NCBI GenBank assembly: GCA_029243245.1
Contig: JAQWSK010000016.1
Coordinates: 186,001 to 250,000, forward strand
Reading direction: 5' to 3'
Length of the DNA: 64,000 bases
From: Flavobacteriaceae bacterium
Lineage (GTDB): Bacteria > Bacteroidota > Bacteroidia > Flavobacteriales > Flavobacteriaceae
The position numbers and the translations under genes were made by a program. Of this stretch, positions 1-13,624 are shown one piece after another. Numbering within the stretch: the stretch's first letter is position 1; the number at the start of each line of letters is the position of its first letter. Under the pieces are notes generated by a model. That model saw only the letters and a program-made list of their open reading frames with translations. It did no database searches and was not told the origin of the DNA.

Positions 1-278
1 AAGAGTACAATACTAAACATAATAAAAAACCTGAACCTATAAATAAATCATTAAACAATGTTTTGGCTAAAAACTCAGTTTCTACTTACTCAAAAGAACT
101 AGATCAACAAAGAATTTCAAACTCTATTGCTAAATTTAAAAGTAAAGAAGATTTTGAAAAGGCTATTCGTTATACCAGAAAAGATATGGAAAAGGCCGCA
201 AAGGAATTAGATTTTATTGAAGCAGCAGCTCTTAAGGATAAAATTAAGGCTTTACAGCTTGAAAAATCCAAACTTTAA
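1..278 (+). CDS. uvrB: UvrABC system protein B, C-terminal end (partial)
   Basis: Only the last ~91 codons are present; the frame is open from the first base of the window, so the start lies outside. UvrB is the damage-verifying helicase subunit of nucleotide excision repair. The visible part has the linker typical of UvrB (EYNTKHNKKP..) followed by the C-terminal UVR domain (DFEKAIRYTRKDMEKAAKEL.., about residues 48-86 of the fragment), a helical hairpin that contacts UvrC. The stop codon directly abuts the stop codon of the converging sucC, with no base between them. Identification is from the C-terminal domain and linker only. A TTG at 63 is an internal codon, not the start. Confidence 0.85.
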   Translation, partial: EYNTKHNKKPEPINKSLNNVLAKNSVSTYSKELDQQRISNSIAKFKSKEDFEKAIRYTRKDMEKAAKELDFIEAAALKDKIKALQLEKSKL

Positions 279-1472
279 TTAGGCTAGTACTTCTTGAACT
301 TTAATTGCTGCCTCTTCAAAAGCTACAGCTGCAATCACGTCTAATTTTGAGTTTTGAATTAAAACTTTTGCTTGTTCGGCATTGGTGCCTTGTAATCTAA
401 CTATTATAGGAACTCTAATTGCGTCTCCCATGTTTTTATATGCATCAATAATTCCTTGAGCTACCCTATCACATCTTACAATTCCTCCAAATATATTTAC
501 AAGAATTGCTTTAACTTTAGGATCTTTAAGTATTAAACGAAATGCAATTTCTACTCTTTCGGCATCAGCTGTTCCCCCAACATCTAAAAAATTTGCAGGA
601 GATCCGCCAGATTGTTTAATCAAGTCCATTGTGGCCATAGCTAAACCAGCTCCATTAACCATGCAACCAACATTTCCGTATAAATCAACATAATTAAGCC
701 CAGCTTTACTAGCCTCAACTTCTATAGGGTTTTCTTCATCTAGGTCTCTAAGGGTTATAAAGTCTGGATGTCTAAATAAAGAATTGTCATCAATACTTAC
801 TTTAGCATCTACAGCAATTATTTTATCATCTGAAGTTTTAAGCACAGGATTTATTTCAAATAATGATGCGTCAGCTCCTACGTATGCTTTATATAAATTT
901 GATATAAATTTTGACATTGATTTGAATGCGTCACCTTCCAAACCTAAATTAAATGCAACTTTTCGAGCTTGGAAAGGAAGTAATCCAAGAGCAGAATCAA
1001 TTTCTTCATTAAAAATTAATTGAGGTGTTTTTTTAGCAACTTTTTCTATATCCATCCCACCCTCTGTTGAATACATTATCATATTTTTTCCATTTGATCT
1101 GTTTAGAAGAATGGAAACATAAAATTCTTTTGGTTCAGAATTGCCTGGATAATAAACATCTTCAGCTATTAATACTTTATTTACTTTTTTCCCCTTAGGG
1201 GGAGTCTGAGGAGTAATTAATTGCATACCTATTATACTTTCTGAAATCTCTTTAACTTCTTCAAATGATTTTGCTAGCTTAACACCCCCTCCTTTTCCGC
1301 GACCACCTGCATGTATTTGAGCTTTAACAATATACCACTCAGTACCTGTAAGCTCTGAAAGCTTCTCTGCTGCTTTAATAGCATCATTAGAGTTGTCAGC
1401 AATAATACCCTTTTGAACTCCAACTCCGTAGCTTTCTAAAATACTTTTTCCTTGATATTCGTGTAAATTCAT
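279..1472 (-). CDS. sucC: Succinyl-CoA ligase (ADP-forming) subunit beta
   Basis: Beta subunit of the TCA-cycle enzyme that makes succinate and ATP from succinyl-CoA; it pairs with SucD, which is not in this window. The 397-residue length is the family norm. The N-terminus MNLHEYQGKSIL is the usual start, followed by an ATP-grasp fold with the Gly-rich HAGGRGKGGG loop near residue 53. The C-terminal ligase-CoA domain has GGTADAERV and NIFGGIVRCD. It is transcribed alone, with a TAnnTTTG box 24 bp before ATG. It converges on uvrB with zero spacing. Very secure. Confidence 0.97.
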   Translation of the reverse strand: MNLHEYQGKSILESYGVGVQKGIIADNSNDAIKAAEKLSELTGTEWYIVKAQIHAGGRGKGGGVKLAKSFEEVKEISESIIGMQLITPQTPPKGKKVNKVLIAEDVYYPGNSEPKEFYVSILLNRSNGKNMIMYSTEGGMDIEKVAKKTPQLIFNEEIDSALGLLPFQARKVAFNLGLEGDAFKSMSKFISNLYKAYVGADASLFEINPVLKTSDDKIIAVDAKVSIDDNSLFRHPDFITLRDLDEENPIEVEASKAGLNYVDLYGNVGCMVNGAGLAMATMDLIKQSGGSPANFLDVGGTADAERVEIAFRLILKDPKVKAILVNIFGGIVRCDRVAQGIIDAYKNMGDAIRVPIIVRLQGTNAEQAKVLIQNSKLDVIAAVAFEEAAIKVQEVLA

Positions 1473-1495
1473 AATTTATATTAGATAGTATGTGA

Positions 1496-1503
1496 CAAAA
1501 ATA
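1496..1503 (-). promoter_or_regulatory. sucC promoter -7 box (TATTTTTG)
   Basis: Minus-strand TATTTTTG matches the Bacteroidota -7 consensus TAnnTTTG, 23-24 bp before the sucC ATG. No convincing -33 TTTG is seen at the expected distance. Confidence 0.5.
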
Positions 1504-1643
1504 AAAATATTAATCAAGTTAAAAATTTTATATTTCTTTCTTATTAATTAATCTAACAATTCAAGACTAATCTGGTATATTATATCTTTTTAACGTATTA
1601 TTATATTCATCTTTATAAATTTGAAAAAATAAACTAAAATCAA

Positions 1644-2849
1644 TTGAAAACAAAAGATTTACTAGCAATATCTAAAAAATTTGGAAGCCCTATATACGTA
1701 TATGATGCAAATAAAATAGAAAATCAATATAAGAGACTTGTTAAAGCATTTTCTAATGTATCAAATCTTAGAATTCATTATGCGGTTAAAGCTTTATCTA
1801 ATATTTCAATCTTAAAATTCATGAAACATCTTGGATCAGATCTCGACACTGTTTCCATTCAAGAGGTTGAACTAGGTATTCAAGCTGGATTTGAACCAAG
1901 CAAAATAATGTTCACTCCCAATGGAGTTTCAATAGATGAAATTGAAGCTGTGTCAAAGTTGGGTGTTCAAATTAATATTGATAATTTATCAATATTAGAA
2001 CAATTTGGAAGTAAAAATCCTGAAACTCCTGTATGTATAAGGATAAACCCTCATGTAAATGCAGGTGGAAATTCAAATATCTCAGTAGGACATATTGATT
2101 CAAAATTTGGAATTTCAATTCATCAAACACCTCATTTATTAAGAATTATTAAAAACACAAAAATGAATATCAACGGTATTCATATGCATACAGGTAGCGA
2201 CATATTAGATATTGAAGTTTTTTTATACGCATCAGAAATATTATTTGAAAATGCACTAAATTTTAAAAACTTGGATTTTATTGATTTTGGCAGTGGATTT
2301 AAAGTTCCATATAAGCAAGGAGATATAGAGACTAACATAGAAGAATTGGGGGAAAAACTAAGTCGTAGATTCAATGAATTCTGTAGACAATATGGAAAAA
2401 AAATAGCTTTAGCATTTGAACCTGGCAAGTTTTTAGTGAGTGAGTCTGGTCATTTTATTACATCAGTAAATGCAATAAAACAAACTACTTCAACTGTTTT
2501 TGCTCAGATCAATAGTGGATTTAATCACTTTATAAGACCTATGTTCTACAATTCTTATCATGAAATACAAAATATTTCAAATTCTAAAGGGAAAAAAAGA
2601 TTTTACTCGGTTGTTGGTTATATATGTGAAACAGACACTTTTGCAAATAATAGAAAAATTGAAGAAATTTCTGAAGGAGATGTTCTTGTTTTTAAAAACG
2701 CTGGCGCTTATTGTTTTACAATGTCAAATAATTATAATTCACGACTAAGACCTGCAGAAGTTTTATGGTTTAAAAATAAACCTTTACTTATTAGAGAAAA
2801 AGAGGACTTAAACGATATTTTAAACAAGCAAATAGAAATAAATTTTTAA
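1644..2849 (+). CDS. lysA: Diaminopimelate decarboxylase
   Basis: PLP enzyme of the last lysine-synthesis step, meso-diaminopimelate to L-lysine plus CO2. Fold-type III alanine-racemase-like barrel: PLP lysine K49 in RIHYAVKAL, HMHTGSD near residue 180, GSGFKVPY, EPGKFLVSESG, then the C-terminal CETDTF active-site motif from the partner subunit's view. 401 residues is normal. The start is TTG at 1644 (MKTKDLLAIS), chosen because flavobacterial LysA proteins begin at this point and no ATG fits. It diverges from sucC and converges on the next gene with a 1-bp gap. Confidence 0.95.
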   Translation: MKTKDLLAISKKFGSPIYVYDANKIENQYKRLVKAFSNVSNLRIHYAVKALSNISILKFMKHLGSDLDTVSIQEVELGIQAGFEPSKIMFTPNGVSIDEIEAVSKLGVQINIDNLSILEQFGSKNPETPVCIRINPHVNAGGNSNISVGHIDSKFGISIHQTPHLLRIIKNTKMNINGIHMHTGSDILDIEVFLYASEILFENALNFKNLDFIDFGSGFKVPYKQGDIETNIEELGEKLSRRFNEFCRQYGKKIALAFEPGKFLVSESGHFITSVNAIKQTTSTVFAQINSGFNHFIRPMFYNSYHEIQNISNSKGKKRFYSVVGYICETDTFANNRKIEEISEGDVLVFKNAGAYCFTMSNNYNSRLRPAEVLWFKNKPLLIREKEDLNDILNKQIEINF

Positions 2850-2850
2850 T

Positions 2851-3795
2851 TTATAGTTTATATAAGGAAATTATAGATAATACTTTATTGAATTCATTTA
2901 TCATCCCCTCAATAATTTCTGATGCGGGCTTAATTTCATTTATTTGAGAAGCAACCTGTCCTATTTCCAATTCACCTTGATCTAAATCTCCTTCAAACAT
3001 ACCTTTTTTAGCTCTTCCTTTTCCTAGATGTTCAGTTAGTAATTCAGGGGATGCACCTTTTGAATAGATGTTGAGAATTTCTTTATAAAATTTATTCTTT
3101 ATCATTCTCACTGGAGTTAATTCTTTCAAGGTTAAAATCGTACTTCCTTGATCAGCTGAAATTACAGCTTTTTTAAAATTTATGTGAGACGAAGCCTCTT
3201 CTGTAACTACAAATCTTGAGCCTACTTGAACTCCGTCTGCGCCTAAACATATTGCAGCGGCCATAGATTCTCCTGAACAAATTCCTCCAGCAGCTATTAA
3301 AGGTATCTTAACTGCTTTTTTAATTAAAGGAATTAGAACCATAGTAGTGGTTTCCTCACGACCGTTGTGACCTCCAGCTTCAAAACCTTCTGCAACTATA
3401 GCATCCACTCCTGCTTTTTCAGCTTTAATTGCAAATTTTACTGAGCTAACTACATGAACTACTTTACAACCAGCATTTTTTAATTTTAAAGTCCACGTAT
3501 TTGGATTTCCTGCCGAAGTAAAAACAATTGAAATTTGTTGATCAATTAATATTTTCATAACCTGATCCATCTCAGGATAAAGTAAAGGAACATTTACCCC
3601 AAAAGGTTTAGATGTAGCTTTTTTACACTTTGAAATATGTTTTATTATAGTTTCAGGATTCATGGAACCAGCACCAATTATTCCAAGACCACCCGCATTA
3701 CTAACAGCTGAAGCCAATTTCCAACCACTAGCCCAAATCATTCCACCTTGAATTATAGGATATTTAATTTTAAATAAAGAAGTGATTTTTTTCAT
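2851..3795 (-). CDS. Nitronate monooxygenase / 2-nitropropane dioxygenase family flavoprotein
   Basis: FMN-binding TIM-barrel protein of the NPD/FabK-like family. The N-terminal YPIIQGGMIWAS, the AEGFEAGGHNG segment near residue 140 (FMN phosphate and catalytic His region) and AAGGI..GADGVQVGSRFVVTEE are diagnostic. Members oxidise alkyl nitronates or reduce enoyl-ACP; sequence alone does not separate these. The ATG at 3795 shares its A with the mnmA stop (TGATG), so translation is probably coupled; a GTG at 3798 is one codon earlier. Function beyond the family is uncertain. Confidence 0.85.
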   Translation of the reverse strand: MKKITSLFKIKYPIIQGGMIWASGWKLASAVSNAGGLGIIGAGSMNPETIIKHISKCKKATSKPFGVNVPLLYPEMDQVMKILIDQQISIVFTSAGNPNTWTLKLKNAGCKVVHVVSSVKFAIKAEKAGVDAIVAEGFEAGGHNGREETTTMVLIPLIKKAVKIPLIAAGGICSGESMAAAICLGADGVQVGSRFVVTEEASSHINFKKAVISADQGSTILTLKELTPVRMIKNKFYKEILNIYSKGASPELLTEHLGKGRAKKGMFEGDLDQGELEIGQVASQINEIKPASEIIEGMINEFNKVLSIISLYKL

Positions 3796-4982
3796 CACTC
3801 TAAGATGGTTCCTGAACCAATAAGTTCATTATTAATATACCATGCTACAAATTGTCCTGGTGTGACAGCTGATTGAAGTTCATTAAAAAAAACATATAAG
3901 TAATTCTTTTTTTGAAATAGTTTTGCTTCAAACAACGGTTGTCTATATCGAATCCTTGCTTTAACCTCTAAAGTTTGACCTTCAATTAATCTCAAATCTG
4001 TTCGAACCCAATGAGTTTGTTTCAATGAAACACGTAAAGCTCTTCTATAAAGTCCTGGATGTAAATTACCTTCACCAACATAAATTATGTTTTCTTCAAT
4101 ATTAGTATTAATAACAAACAAAGGAGCTCTTGTGCCTCCTATAGCCAAACCTTTACGTTGACCAATAGTATAATAATGAGCTCCTTGATGAGTTCCAATC
4201 TTTTTACCATCATTTATCTTATAAGTAAATGGGATTGATAAACTTTCATCAAAATCTAGATTATTTATATTCTTTAAATTATAACTTTCATAGATTTCAA
4301 GTGAATTAGAAATTTGAATAACATCACCTTCTAAAGGTTTTAGTCTTTGTTGTAAAAACTCTGGAAGTCTAACTTTACCTATGAAACATAATCCTTGAGA
4401 GTCTTTTTTTTCTGCTGTAACTAAACCTTCAGATTTAGCTATTTTACGAACTTCTGACTTTTTTAAATGCCCTATAGGAAAAAGAGTTTTTTGAAGTTGG
4501 TATTGATTAAGCTGACATAAAAAATATGATTGATCTTTATTAGGATCATTCCCTTTTAAAAGCTGAAAAATTTTATCACTATTTTCACTTTTCTGACAAT
4601 AGTGTCCAGTAGCTATAAAGTCAGCCCCTAAAGACAAAGCTATATTTAAAAACAAATCAAATTTAATTTCTCTATTACATAAGATATCAGGGTTAGGAGT
4701 TCTTCCTTTTGAATATTCATCAAACATATAGTCAACAATTCGTTCCTTATATTCTTTACTAAAATCAACAGTTTGAAATGGTATGCCAAGTTTTTGAGAA
4801 ACTATGACAGCATCATAACTGTCTTCTAGCCAGGGACATTCATTAGAAATAGTAACATCCTCATTATGCCAATTTTTCATAAAAAGGCCTATGACATCAT
4901 ATCCTTCTTTTTTAAGAAGGTGTGCAGCAACACTTGAATCTACTCCTCCCGATAATCCTACAATAACCCTTTTACTTTTCAT
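3795..4982 (-). CDS. mnmA: tRNA-specific 2-thiouridylase MnmA
   Basis: Makes the 2-thio group of U34 in tRNA-Lys, Glu and Gln. The PP-loop ATP site SGGVDSS is at residues 11-17. The catalytic Cys pair is C102 (NPDILCNRE) and C199 (SQGLCFIGK). The C-terminal beta-barrels (YTIGQRKGL, ..TPGQFVAWY) are complete. 395 residues is slightly longer than in enterobacteria but normal in Bacteroidota. It is first of a two-gene unit with the overlapping nitronate-monooxygenase-like gene. A TACATTTG box ends 4 nt before the ATG, so the transcript is predicted to be leaderless. Confidence 0.96.
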   Translation of the reverse strand: MKSKRVIVGLSGGVDSSVAAHLLKKEGYDVIGLFMKNWHNEDVTISNECPWLEDSYDAVIVSQKLGIPFQTVDFSKEYKERIVDYMFDEYSKGRTPNPDILCNREIKFDLFLNIALSLGADFIATGHYCQKSENSDKIFQLLKGNDPNKDQSYFLCQLNQYQLQKTLFPIGHLKKSEVRKIAKSEGLVTAEKKDSQGLCFIGKVRLPEFLQQRLKPLEGDVIQISNSLEIYESYNLKNINNLDFDESLSIPFTYKINDGKKIGTHQGAHYYTIGQRKGLAIGGTRAPLFVINTNIEENIIYVGEGNLHPGLYRRALRVSLKQTHWVRTDLRLIEGQTLEVKARIRYRQPLFEAKLFQKKNYLYVFFNELQSAVTPGQFVAWYINNELIGSGTILE

Positions 4983-4986
4983 AAAT

Positions 4987-4994
4987 CAAATGTA
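4987..4994 (-). promoter_or_regulatory. mnmA promoter -7 box (TACATTTG), abutting the start
   Basis: Minus-strand TACATTTG, then ATTT, then ATG. With the usual distance of 4-5 nt from box to +1, transcription would begin at the A of the start codon. Confidence 0.5.
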
Positions 4995-5030
4995 CAATTA
5001 AGCTTGAGAAAATTGAAATCAGTTTTGGGA

Positions 5031-8520
<3,490 letters not shown>

Positions 8521-8534
8521 TTATTTACCGGGCT

Positions 8535-8542
8535 CAAATTTA
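8535..8542 (-). promoter_or_regulatory. pyrG promoter -7 box (TAAATTTG)
   Basis: Minus-strand TAAATTTG matches TAnnTTTG, 26 bp before the pyrG ATG, in the short gap between pyrG and the LysM gene. Confidence 0.5.
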
Positions 8543-8576
8543 CAAAATATGTATGACGTTAAGGATAAAAATCATA

Positions 8577-10310
8577 TTATTTATTTATTTCTAAAACATC
8601 ATAAAGCTGATGTTGTAATAAGTAATATGCCTGATTTGAATAAGCTCTGTCAATAACTTGTACATAATTAAACTTATTATTGATATATTCAGTTTCTCCT
8701 ATTTGTGAGCTAGAATATAAATCTTCTTGTGTTACAATTCTTAGAATCAAATCAAAAACTAAATCAAATGCTCTAATAGCAGTTTTATTGGGGGGAATTC
8801 CGAAACGATCTACAAATTTCTCTATTAATAAAGAATTATCTATTTTTCTTGGATAATAGTCAGACATATAAGTAAACATAAGATCACCAAATAGTGTATT
8901 TGAAAGATTAGGATTTTCATATGAAGAACTATGATATGTAGTATATAGTCTAATTTTTTTTTCATCACTTAGTTGTGAACGAATTTGAGAACTTACACTA
9001 GAAATCAATGAAAATTTTTCTGTTTCTAAAATTATTTTATTTGGAAGAGTATCAACTACTAAAGAATCTATTAATTCCGGTAATAAAAAATCTCCAAACT
9101 CAGGTCTCAATTTAACCGCGCTAGGAAATAAAAAATTAAGCTCTTTCTCAACTTCTCTATTTATCGAATCAGAAACAATTAAAATATTATCGTCTTCGTT
9201 TATTATATCTTTTAAATATTGCTTCATCTCATTTCGGATAAATGATTTAGAAGTAATACTTTGAAAAACTCCTTTTCTCATTTCAACAGGGTTTGAAGAC
9301 AATGGGGCTACCTTAGGAACATTTTCTAATTTAGTACTTAATGATAAAAAGTTGAAATTTTTAGTTAACATTGGCCCTATTATAACGTCTATTTTTGAAG
9401 GATCTAGAGTCTTAATTTGACTTTGTATTACACTTTTATTATTTTGAGTATCAAATATTTTAACGTCTATATTTATTCCAATATCTTTTGCTTTTTCCAT
9501 TGCCAAAATAGATCCAGAATAAAAGTCTAAAGCAATTGAGGTAAGAGTTCTTCTTTTTAAAAATCTTTCTGTTTTATCTATAGAATCAAATTCAATAACT
9601 GATGTTTTAAATGGAAGAAAATAAACTAGTTTAATTTTTTCTCTTTTAAAAATAGAATCTTGAAGATTTGTCTTTTCTACTAGAAAATTATCATCAATAT
9701 TTAATTTTTCAGAAAAAACTTTAGGTAGTTTTAATATCATACCCTCTTGAAGACCTTCTTCAAGAACTAAAGGGTTTAAAGAGTCTAAAGTAGATCTGTT
9801 AACCCCTGTTTTATCTTTAATCCTATAATATCCTTCTTTAGATTTTATTTTATAATAATAAAAACCAGATTCTACCAGTTTTTTCTGATCATAAGTTTTA
9901 TTTGGTAATTTGATAGACTGACCAAATTTAAGTCCCTCTATTATTTCAGGGTTTAATTTTTCTAATTCATTTATAGTAATACCATATGTATATGCAATCC
10001 TCCATTTTGTATCTTTAGGTTGAACGTAATATAAGTTTAGAGTTTCAAGAGGTGTTTTTTCACTTTTGACTCTGATATAAACTGGTATTCTTATTTTCAT
10101 TCTTTTTCTTAACCCTCTTTTACTAATCTGTGGATTATAACTTTCTATTTGACTCTCGCTTATATTGTACTTTACAGCAAGATTATAAATATTATCTCCT
10201 TTTTTAACTTTATGAATTATAAACTTTTCTGGTATTAAGTCGTCCTGACTATATCCATATGATATAAATAGTAGTAGAAATATTGTTATAATTTTTTTAT
10301 TAAACGTCAC
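8577..10310 (-). CDS. Secreted LysM-repeat protein with periplasmic-binding (receptor-like) domain
   Basis: 577 residues. A signal peptide (first ~21, ending SYGYSQ) is followed by three LysM-type repeats at about 33-76, 94-136 and 152-196, each with a GD/KD..Y.IA..Y.I....L..LNP core; these usually bind peptidoglycan. Residues ~225-577 look like a type-I periplasmic-binding domain as in branched-chain amino-acid receptors (VIGPMLTKNF.., NILIVSDS.., TAIRAFDLVFDLI). This fusion is widespread in Bacteroidota, and no role is established that I know of. It sits between guaA and pyrG, 24 bp after guaA, probably on the guaA transcript. Confidence 0.8.
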   Translation of the reverse strand: MTFNKKIITIFLLLFISYGYSQDDLIPEKFIIHKVKKGDNIYNLAVKYNISESQIESYNPQISKRGLRKRMKIRIPVYIRVKSEKTPLETLNLYYVQPKDTKWRIAYTYGITINELEKLNPEIIEGLKFGQSIKLPNKTYDQKKLVESGFYYYKIKSKEGYYRIKDKTGVNRSTLDSLNPLVLEEGLQEGMILKLPKVFSEKLNIDDNFLVEKTNLQDSIFKREKIKLVYFLPFKTSVIEFDSIDKTERFLKRRTLTSIALDFYSGSILAMEKAKDIGINIDVKIFDTQNNKSVIQSQIKTLDPSKIDVIIGPMLTKNFNFLSLSTKLENVPKVAPLSSNPVEMRKGVFQSITSKSFIRNEMKQYLKDIINEDDNILIVSDSINREVEKELNFLFPSAVKLRPEFGDFLLPELIDSLVVDTLPNKIILETEKFSLISSVSSQIRSQLSDEKKIRLYTTYHSSSYENPNLSNTLFGDLMFTYMSDYYPRKIDNSLLIEKFVDRFGIPPNKTAIRAFDLVFDLILRIVTQEDLYSSSQIGETEYINNKFNYVQVIDRAYSNQAYYLLQHQLYDVLEINK

Positions 10311-10334
10311 TTTTAATCTATATAATTCAATTAA

Positions 10335-11864
10335 CTATTCCCATTCTATAGTAGCTGGTGGCTTAGAACTTATGTCATAAACTACCCTATTTATTCCAGG
10401 AACTTTATTTATAATTTTATTAGAAATTTTTTGTAAAAATCCATAAGGTAAGTCAACCCAATCAGCTGTCATTCCATCAGTAGACTGAACCGCTCTTAAA
10501 ACTACACATTTTTCATAAGTTCTCTCGTCTCCCATTACGCCAACACTATTAACAGGCAAAAGTATTGCCCCAGCTTGCCAAATAGAATCATATAAGTTCC
10601 ATTTTTTTAATCCTTCAATAAAAATTGAATCAACTTCTTGAAGAATATTAATATTCTCAAATGTAATTTCTCCTAAAATTCTAATTGCTAAACCAGGACC
10701 TGGAAAAGGATGTCTTCTTAAAATTGCAGAGTCAATTGCTAAACTATTTCCTACTCTACGAACTTCATCTTTAAAAAGCATTCTAAGAGGCTCAACAATA
10801 TTCAACTTCATTAAATCTGGTAAACCACCAACATTATGATGAGACTTAATTGTTACAGAAGGTCCGTTAACTGAAATTGATTCAATTACATCAGGGTATA
10901 TTGTTCCTTGAGCTAACCATGAAGCTCCCTTTATTTGTTTTGCCTCATCATCAAAAACATCAATAAAAGTGTTACCAATAATTTTTCGTTTTAATTCAGG
11001 ATCTGATTCACCCTTCAAATTATTTATAAATAATTTTGATGCGTCAACCCCTTTCACATTAAGCCCCATACCTTTATATTGATTTAAGACTGAATCAAAC
11101 TCATTTTTTCTTAAAAGGCCATTGTTAACAAAAACACAGGTTAGTTGATCTCCAATTGCTTTATTTAACAATACAGCTGCCACTGTTGAATCTACACCTC
11201 CAGATAGGCCCAAAATAACTTTATCATTACCAATCTGATCTTTTATTTTTTTTATCGTCATCTCAACAAAAGAATCAGGAGTCCAATCTTGTTTAATTTT
11301 TGAAATTTTAACTAAAAAGTTTTGTAGCATTTTAGATCCATCAGGAGAATGATATACTTCAGGATGAAACTGGATTCCATATGTGTATTCACCTTTAATT
11401 TCAAAAGCAGCATTTTGAACATCTGAGGTGCTAGCAATAAGTTTTGCTTCATCAGGAAGATTCTTAATAGTATCACTATGACTCATCCATACTTGACTCT
11501 TTTGAGGAATATCAATAAAAAAATTAGATTTTGAATCTATAAATTTTAAATTTGCTCGACCATATTCTCTTGTTTTTGATTGGCTAACTTTGCCTCCGAA
11601 AAAATGAGCCAAATATTGTGCTCCATAGCAAACTCCCAAAAGAGGGATTTTACCTTTAATCATAGAAAGATCTATGCGCGGTGAATCTTCAGTTCTAACT
11701 GAATGAGGAGAACCAGATAAAATTACTGCTTTGTATATAGAAAAGTCATTGGGTGGTTTATTGTATGGGAATATTTCACAATAAATATATAATTCCCTTA
11801 CTCTTCTTGCTATTAACTGTGTATATTGAGATCCAAAATCAAGGATAAGTACTTTGTCTTGCAT
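10335..11864 (-). CDS. guaA: GMP synthase (glutamine-hydrolysing)
   Basis: Converts XMP to GMP. The class-I glutaminase domain (1-~190) has its nucleophile C79 in LLGVCYGAQ and FHPEVYHS. The ATP pyrophosphatase domain has [10 protein letters not shown]. The C-terminal dimerisation domain ends in KPPATIEWE, as in all GuaA. The ATG at 11864 ([11 protein letters not shown]) gives the normal 509 residues; a TTG two codons upstream lies in the promoter box and is not favoured. The TATTTTTG box lies 3 nt before this ATG, so a leaderless mRNA is predicted. Confidence 0.97.
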   Translation of the reverse strand: MQDKVLILDFGSQYTQLIARRVRELYIYCEIFPYNKPPNDFSIYKAVILSGSPHSVRTEDSPRIDLSMIKGKIPLLGVCYGAQYLAHFFGGKVSQSKTREYGRANLKFIDSKSNFFIDIPQKSQVWMSHSDTIKNLPDEAKLIASTSDVQNAAFEIKGEYTYGIQFHPEVYHSPDGSKMLQNFLVKISKIKQDWTPDSFVEMTIKKIKDQIGNDKVILGLSGGVDSTVAAVLLNKAIGDQLTCVFVNNGLLRKNEFDSVLNQYKGMGLNVKGVDASKLFINNLKGESDPELKRKIIGNTFIDVFDDEAKQIKGASWLAQGTIYPDVIESISVNGPSVTIKSHHNVGGLPDLMKLNIVEPLRMLFKDEVRRVGNSLAIDSAILRRHPFPGPGLAIRILGEITFENINILQEVDSIFIEGLKKWNLYDSIWQAGAILLPVNSVGVMGDERTYEKCVVLRAVQSTDGMTADWVDLPYGFLQKISNKIINKVPGINRVVYDISSKPPATIEWE

Positions 11865-11867
11865 AAG

Positions 11868-11875
11868 CAAAAATA
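11868..11875 (-). promoter_or_regulatory. guaA promoter -7 box (TATTTTTG), abutting the start
   Basis: Minus-strand TATTTTTG, then CTT, then ATG. The predicted +1 falls on the start codon. Confidence 0.5.
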
Positions 11876-11923
11876 CAATTATTTATTAGGGAGGAAATTT
11901 AAAATTAGACTATTTTTTTACTT

Positions 11924-13531
11924 TTATTCAGATTCTAGAATAGTAAATTCTTTGTTAAGGGGCTCAAAATTATTCATCAAGTCTGGAATAAAATTATAAT
12001 CAAATTGCAAAAAATAATCAAAGAAATTTTCTTTTCGTTCTTGAAGAGTACCATTTGGAAACAGAGTGTCATATATTAATTCTGTTTTTTTTACATGATT
12101 ATTGAGTTTCCTTTTTTGAGCTCTTAAAAGTCTTTTCTCAAGATTATCTATACCTTTGTATTGTTTTGCTTTTTGAGCCTTTACAGCGCCCTCAAATGAT
12201 GAGTCCGTCTTAGAAACAATTTTTTCTAAAAACTCAAATTGTGAATCAAGTTTATTCTTTAGAAATTGCAAATCCAAACTTATAGATGAGAGCTCTTTAA
12301 TTTTATTTTTAATTAAATAATTTTTTCCGTTTAATAAATCGGAATATGATATGTTTAGTTTAGCCATTCTTTTAGAAATCTTAGAAGAAACTAATAATGC
12401 TGAATTTCTGATAATTAAAATAGGTAAAATGATATTTTGATTATCAAAAAAAGCTTTTAATTGTAGCCAATAAGAAATCTCTGCTGTACCTCCAATATAT
12501 GCAATATTTGGAAGAATTACTTCCTGATATAAAGGGCGTATTAAAACGTTTGGAGAAAATTTTTCAGGAAATTCAATTAACTCTTTTTTCATTTCAGTTT
12601 TAGTAAATGTTATCTTTGAATTACTCAATTTAAATCCATCATTAGTTTTTAAAATTCGGTTTCTTTCTCCTTTAGTAATATAAAAGAGATTTATTTCTCT
12701 TGGATTTACTTGAGGTTTATAATTTTTATTATAGTTTTTCCTTAAGCTATCTATTTGAATTTTAACTTGTTTCTGACAATTTTGATGAAACAATTCTTGT
12801 TTAAAAAAAGGAATCATAGTTTCCTTTAATTTTCTTGAATTTGGATCTATAATTAATAATCCATAATCAGAAAAAAGTTTATTAACTATACCAAAAGTAG
12901 CTTCAGAAAGTGTTTTTGCAGAAAAATACGTTTCCTTAATGATTGTTTTAATAGCCATAGAAGATTTTGAAGCTCCTAGCTCCTCTTCAATAAATAATTT
13001 TAAACAGTCAAGTTTTTCTATACTAAGCTCTCCGACAGGTCCTCCGCTTGTTTGACTCCAAACAATTTTTCTTCCTTTGAAATAAAAGCTTCTAATTTCT
13101 TCAAAATCATGATCTTCAGATGCCATCCAAAAAATAGGAATATAGTGGTTTCCTGTTTTTTTATTATTTAATTGATTTGATAGTTTTATTATACTAATAA
13201 TCTTATAAATAAAATACAAAGGTCCGGTCATTAGACTCAATTGATGACCTGTTGTAACTGTAACTCCATTTTTTTTAGATAAAAAATTCAAGTTTTTCTC
13301 CACATTCTTAGAAGTCTTTATATCTCTATATTGGTCTTTAAGAACTTCAATTAAATTATTTCTATTAATATTAGAAAATTCTTTTAATTTAAAATCAGAA
13401 ATACTGCTTAGAGACTCTATGCTAGGAAAAGAAGTTATGGATGAAATTAAGCCCTTGTTTTCATCTTGATAATCCTTAATTAATTCAGAATAAATTTTTA
13501 AAGAATTATATGGAATTTGATTAACTTTCAT
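11924..13531 (-). CDS. bshC: Bacillithiol biosynthesis cysteine-adding enzyme BshC
   Basis: Adds cysteine to GlcN-malate in the last step of bacillithiol synthesis, so this organism probably uses bacillithiol as its small thiol. 535 residues, the family norm. Recognised from the TGHQLSLMTGPLYFIYKI motif near residue 95, the WMASEDHDFEEI segment near 135, RPLYQEVILPNIAYIGG near 335 (nucleotidyl-transferase-like core) and the C-terminal coiled-coil ending in ERKENFFDYF. The bshA and bshB genes are not in the window. It diverges from the M14 peptidase. Confidence 0.92.
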   Translation of the reverse strand: MKVNQIPYNSLKIYSELIKDYQDENKGLISSITSFPSIESLSSISDFKLKEFSNINRNNLIEVLKDQYRDIKTSKNVEKNLNFLSKKNGVTVTTGHQLSLMTGPLYFIYKIISIIKLSNQLNNKKTGNHYIPIFWMASEDHDFEEIRSFYFKGRKIVWSQTSGGPVGELSIEKLDCLKLFIEEELGASKSSMAIKTIIKETYFSAKTLSEATFGIVNKLFSDYGLLIIDPNSRKLKETMIPFFKQELFHQNCQKQVKIQIDSLRKNYNKNYKPQVNPREINLFYITKGERNRILKTNDGFKLSNSKITFTKTEMKKELIEFPEKFSPNVLIRPLYQEVILPNIAYIGGTAEISYWLQLKAFFDNQNIILPILIIRNSALLVSSKISKRMAKLNISYSDLLNGKNYLIKNKIKELSSISLDLQFLKNKLDSQFEFLEKIVSKTDSSFEGAVKAQKAKQYKGIDNLEKRLLRAQKRKLNNHVKKTELIYDTLFPNGTLQERKENFFDYFLQFDYNFIPDLMNNFEPLNKEFTILESE

Positions 13532-13624
13532 TCTAAATAATTTCCATAAAGATATTTGATTTTTTATAACCGATATAAACCTTCATGTTTAAAATAAATT
13601 ACTTTTACAATTAAATATGCAATT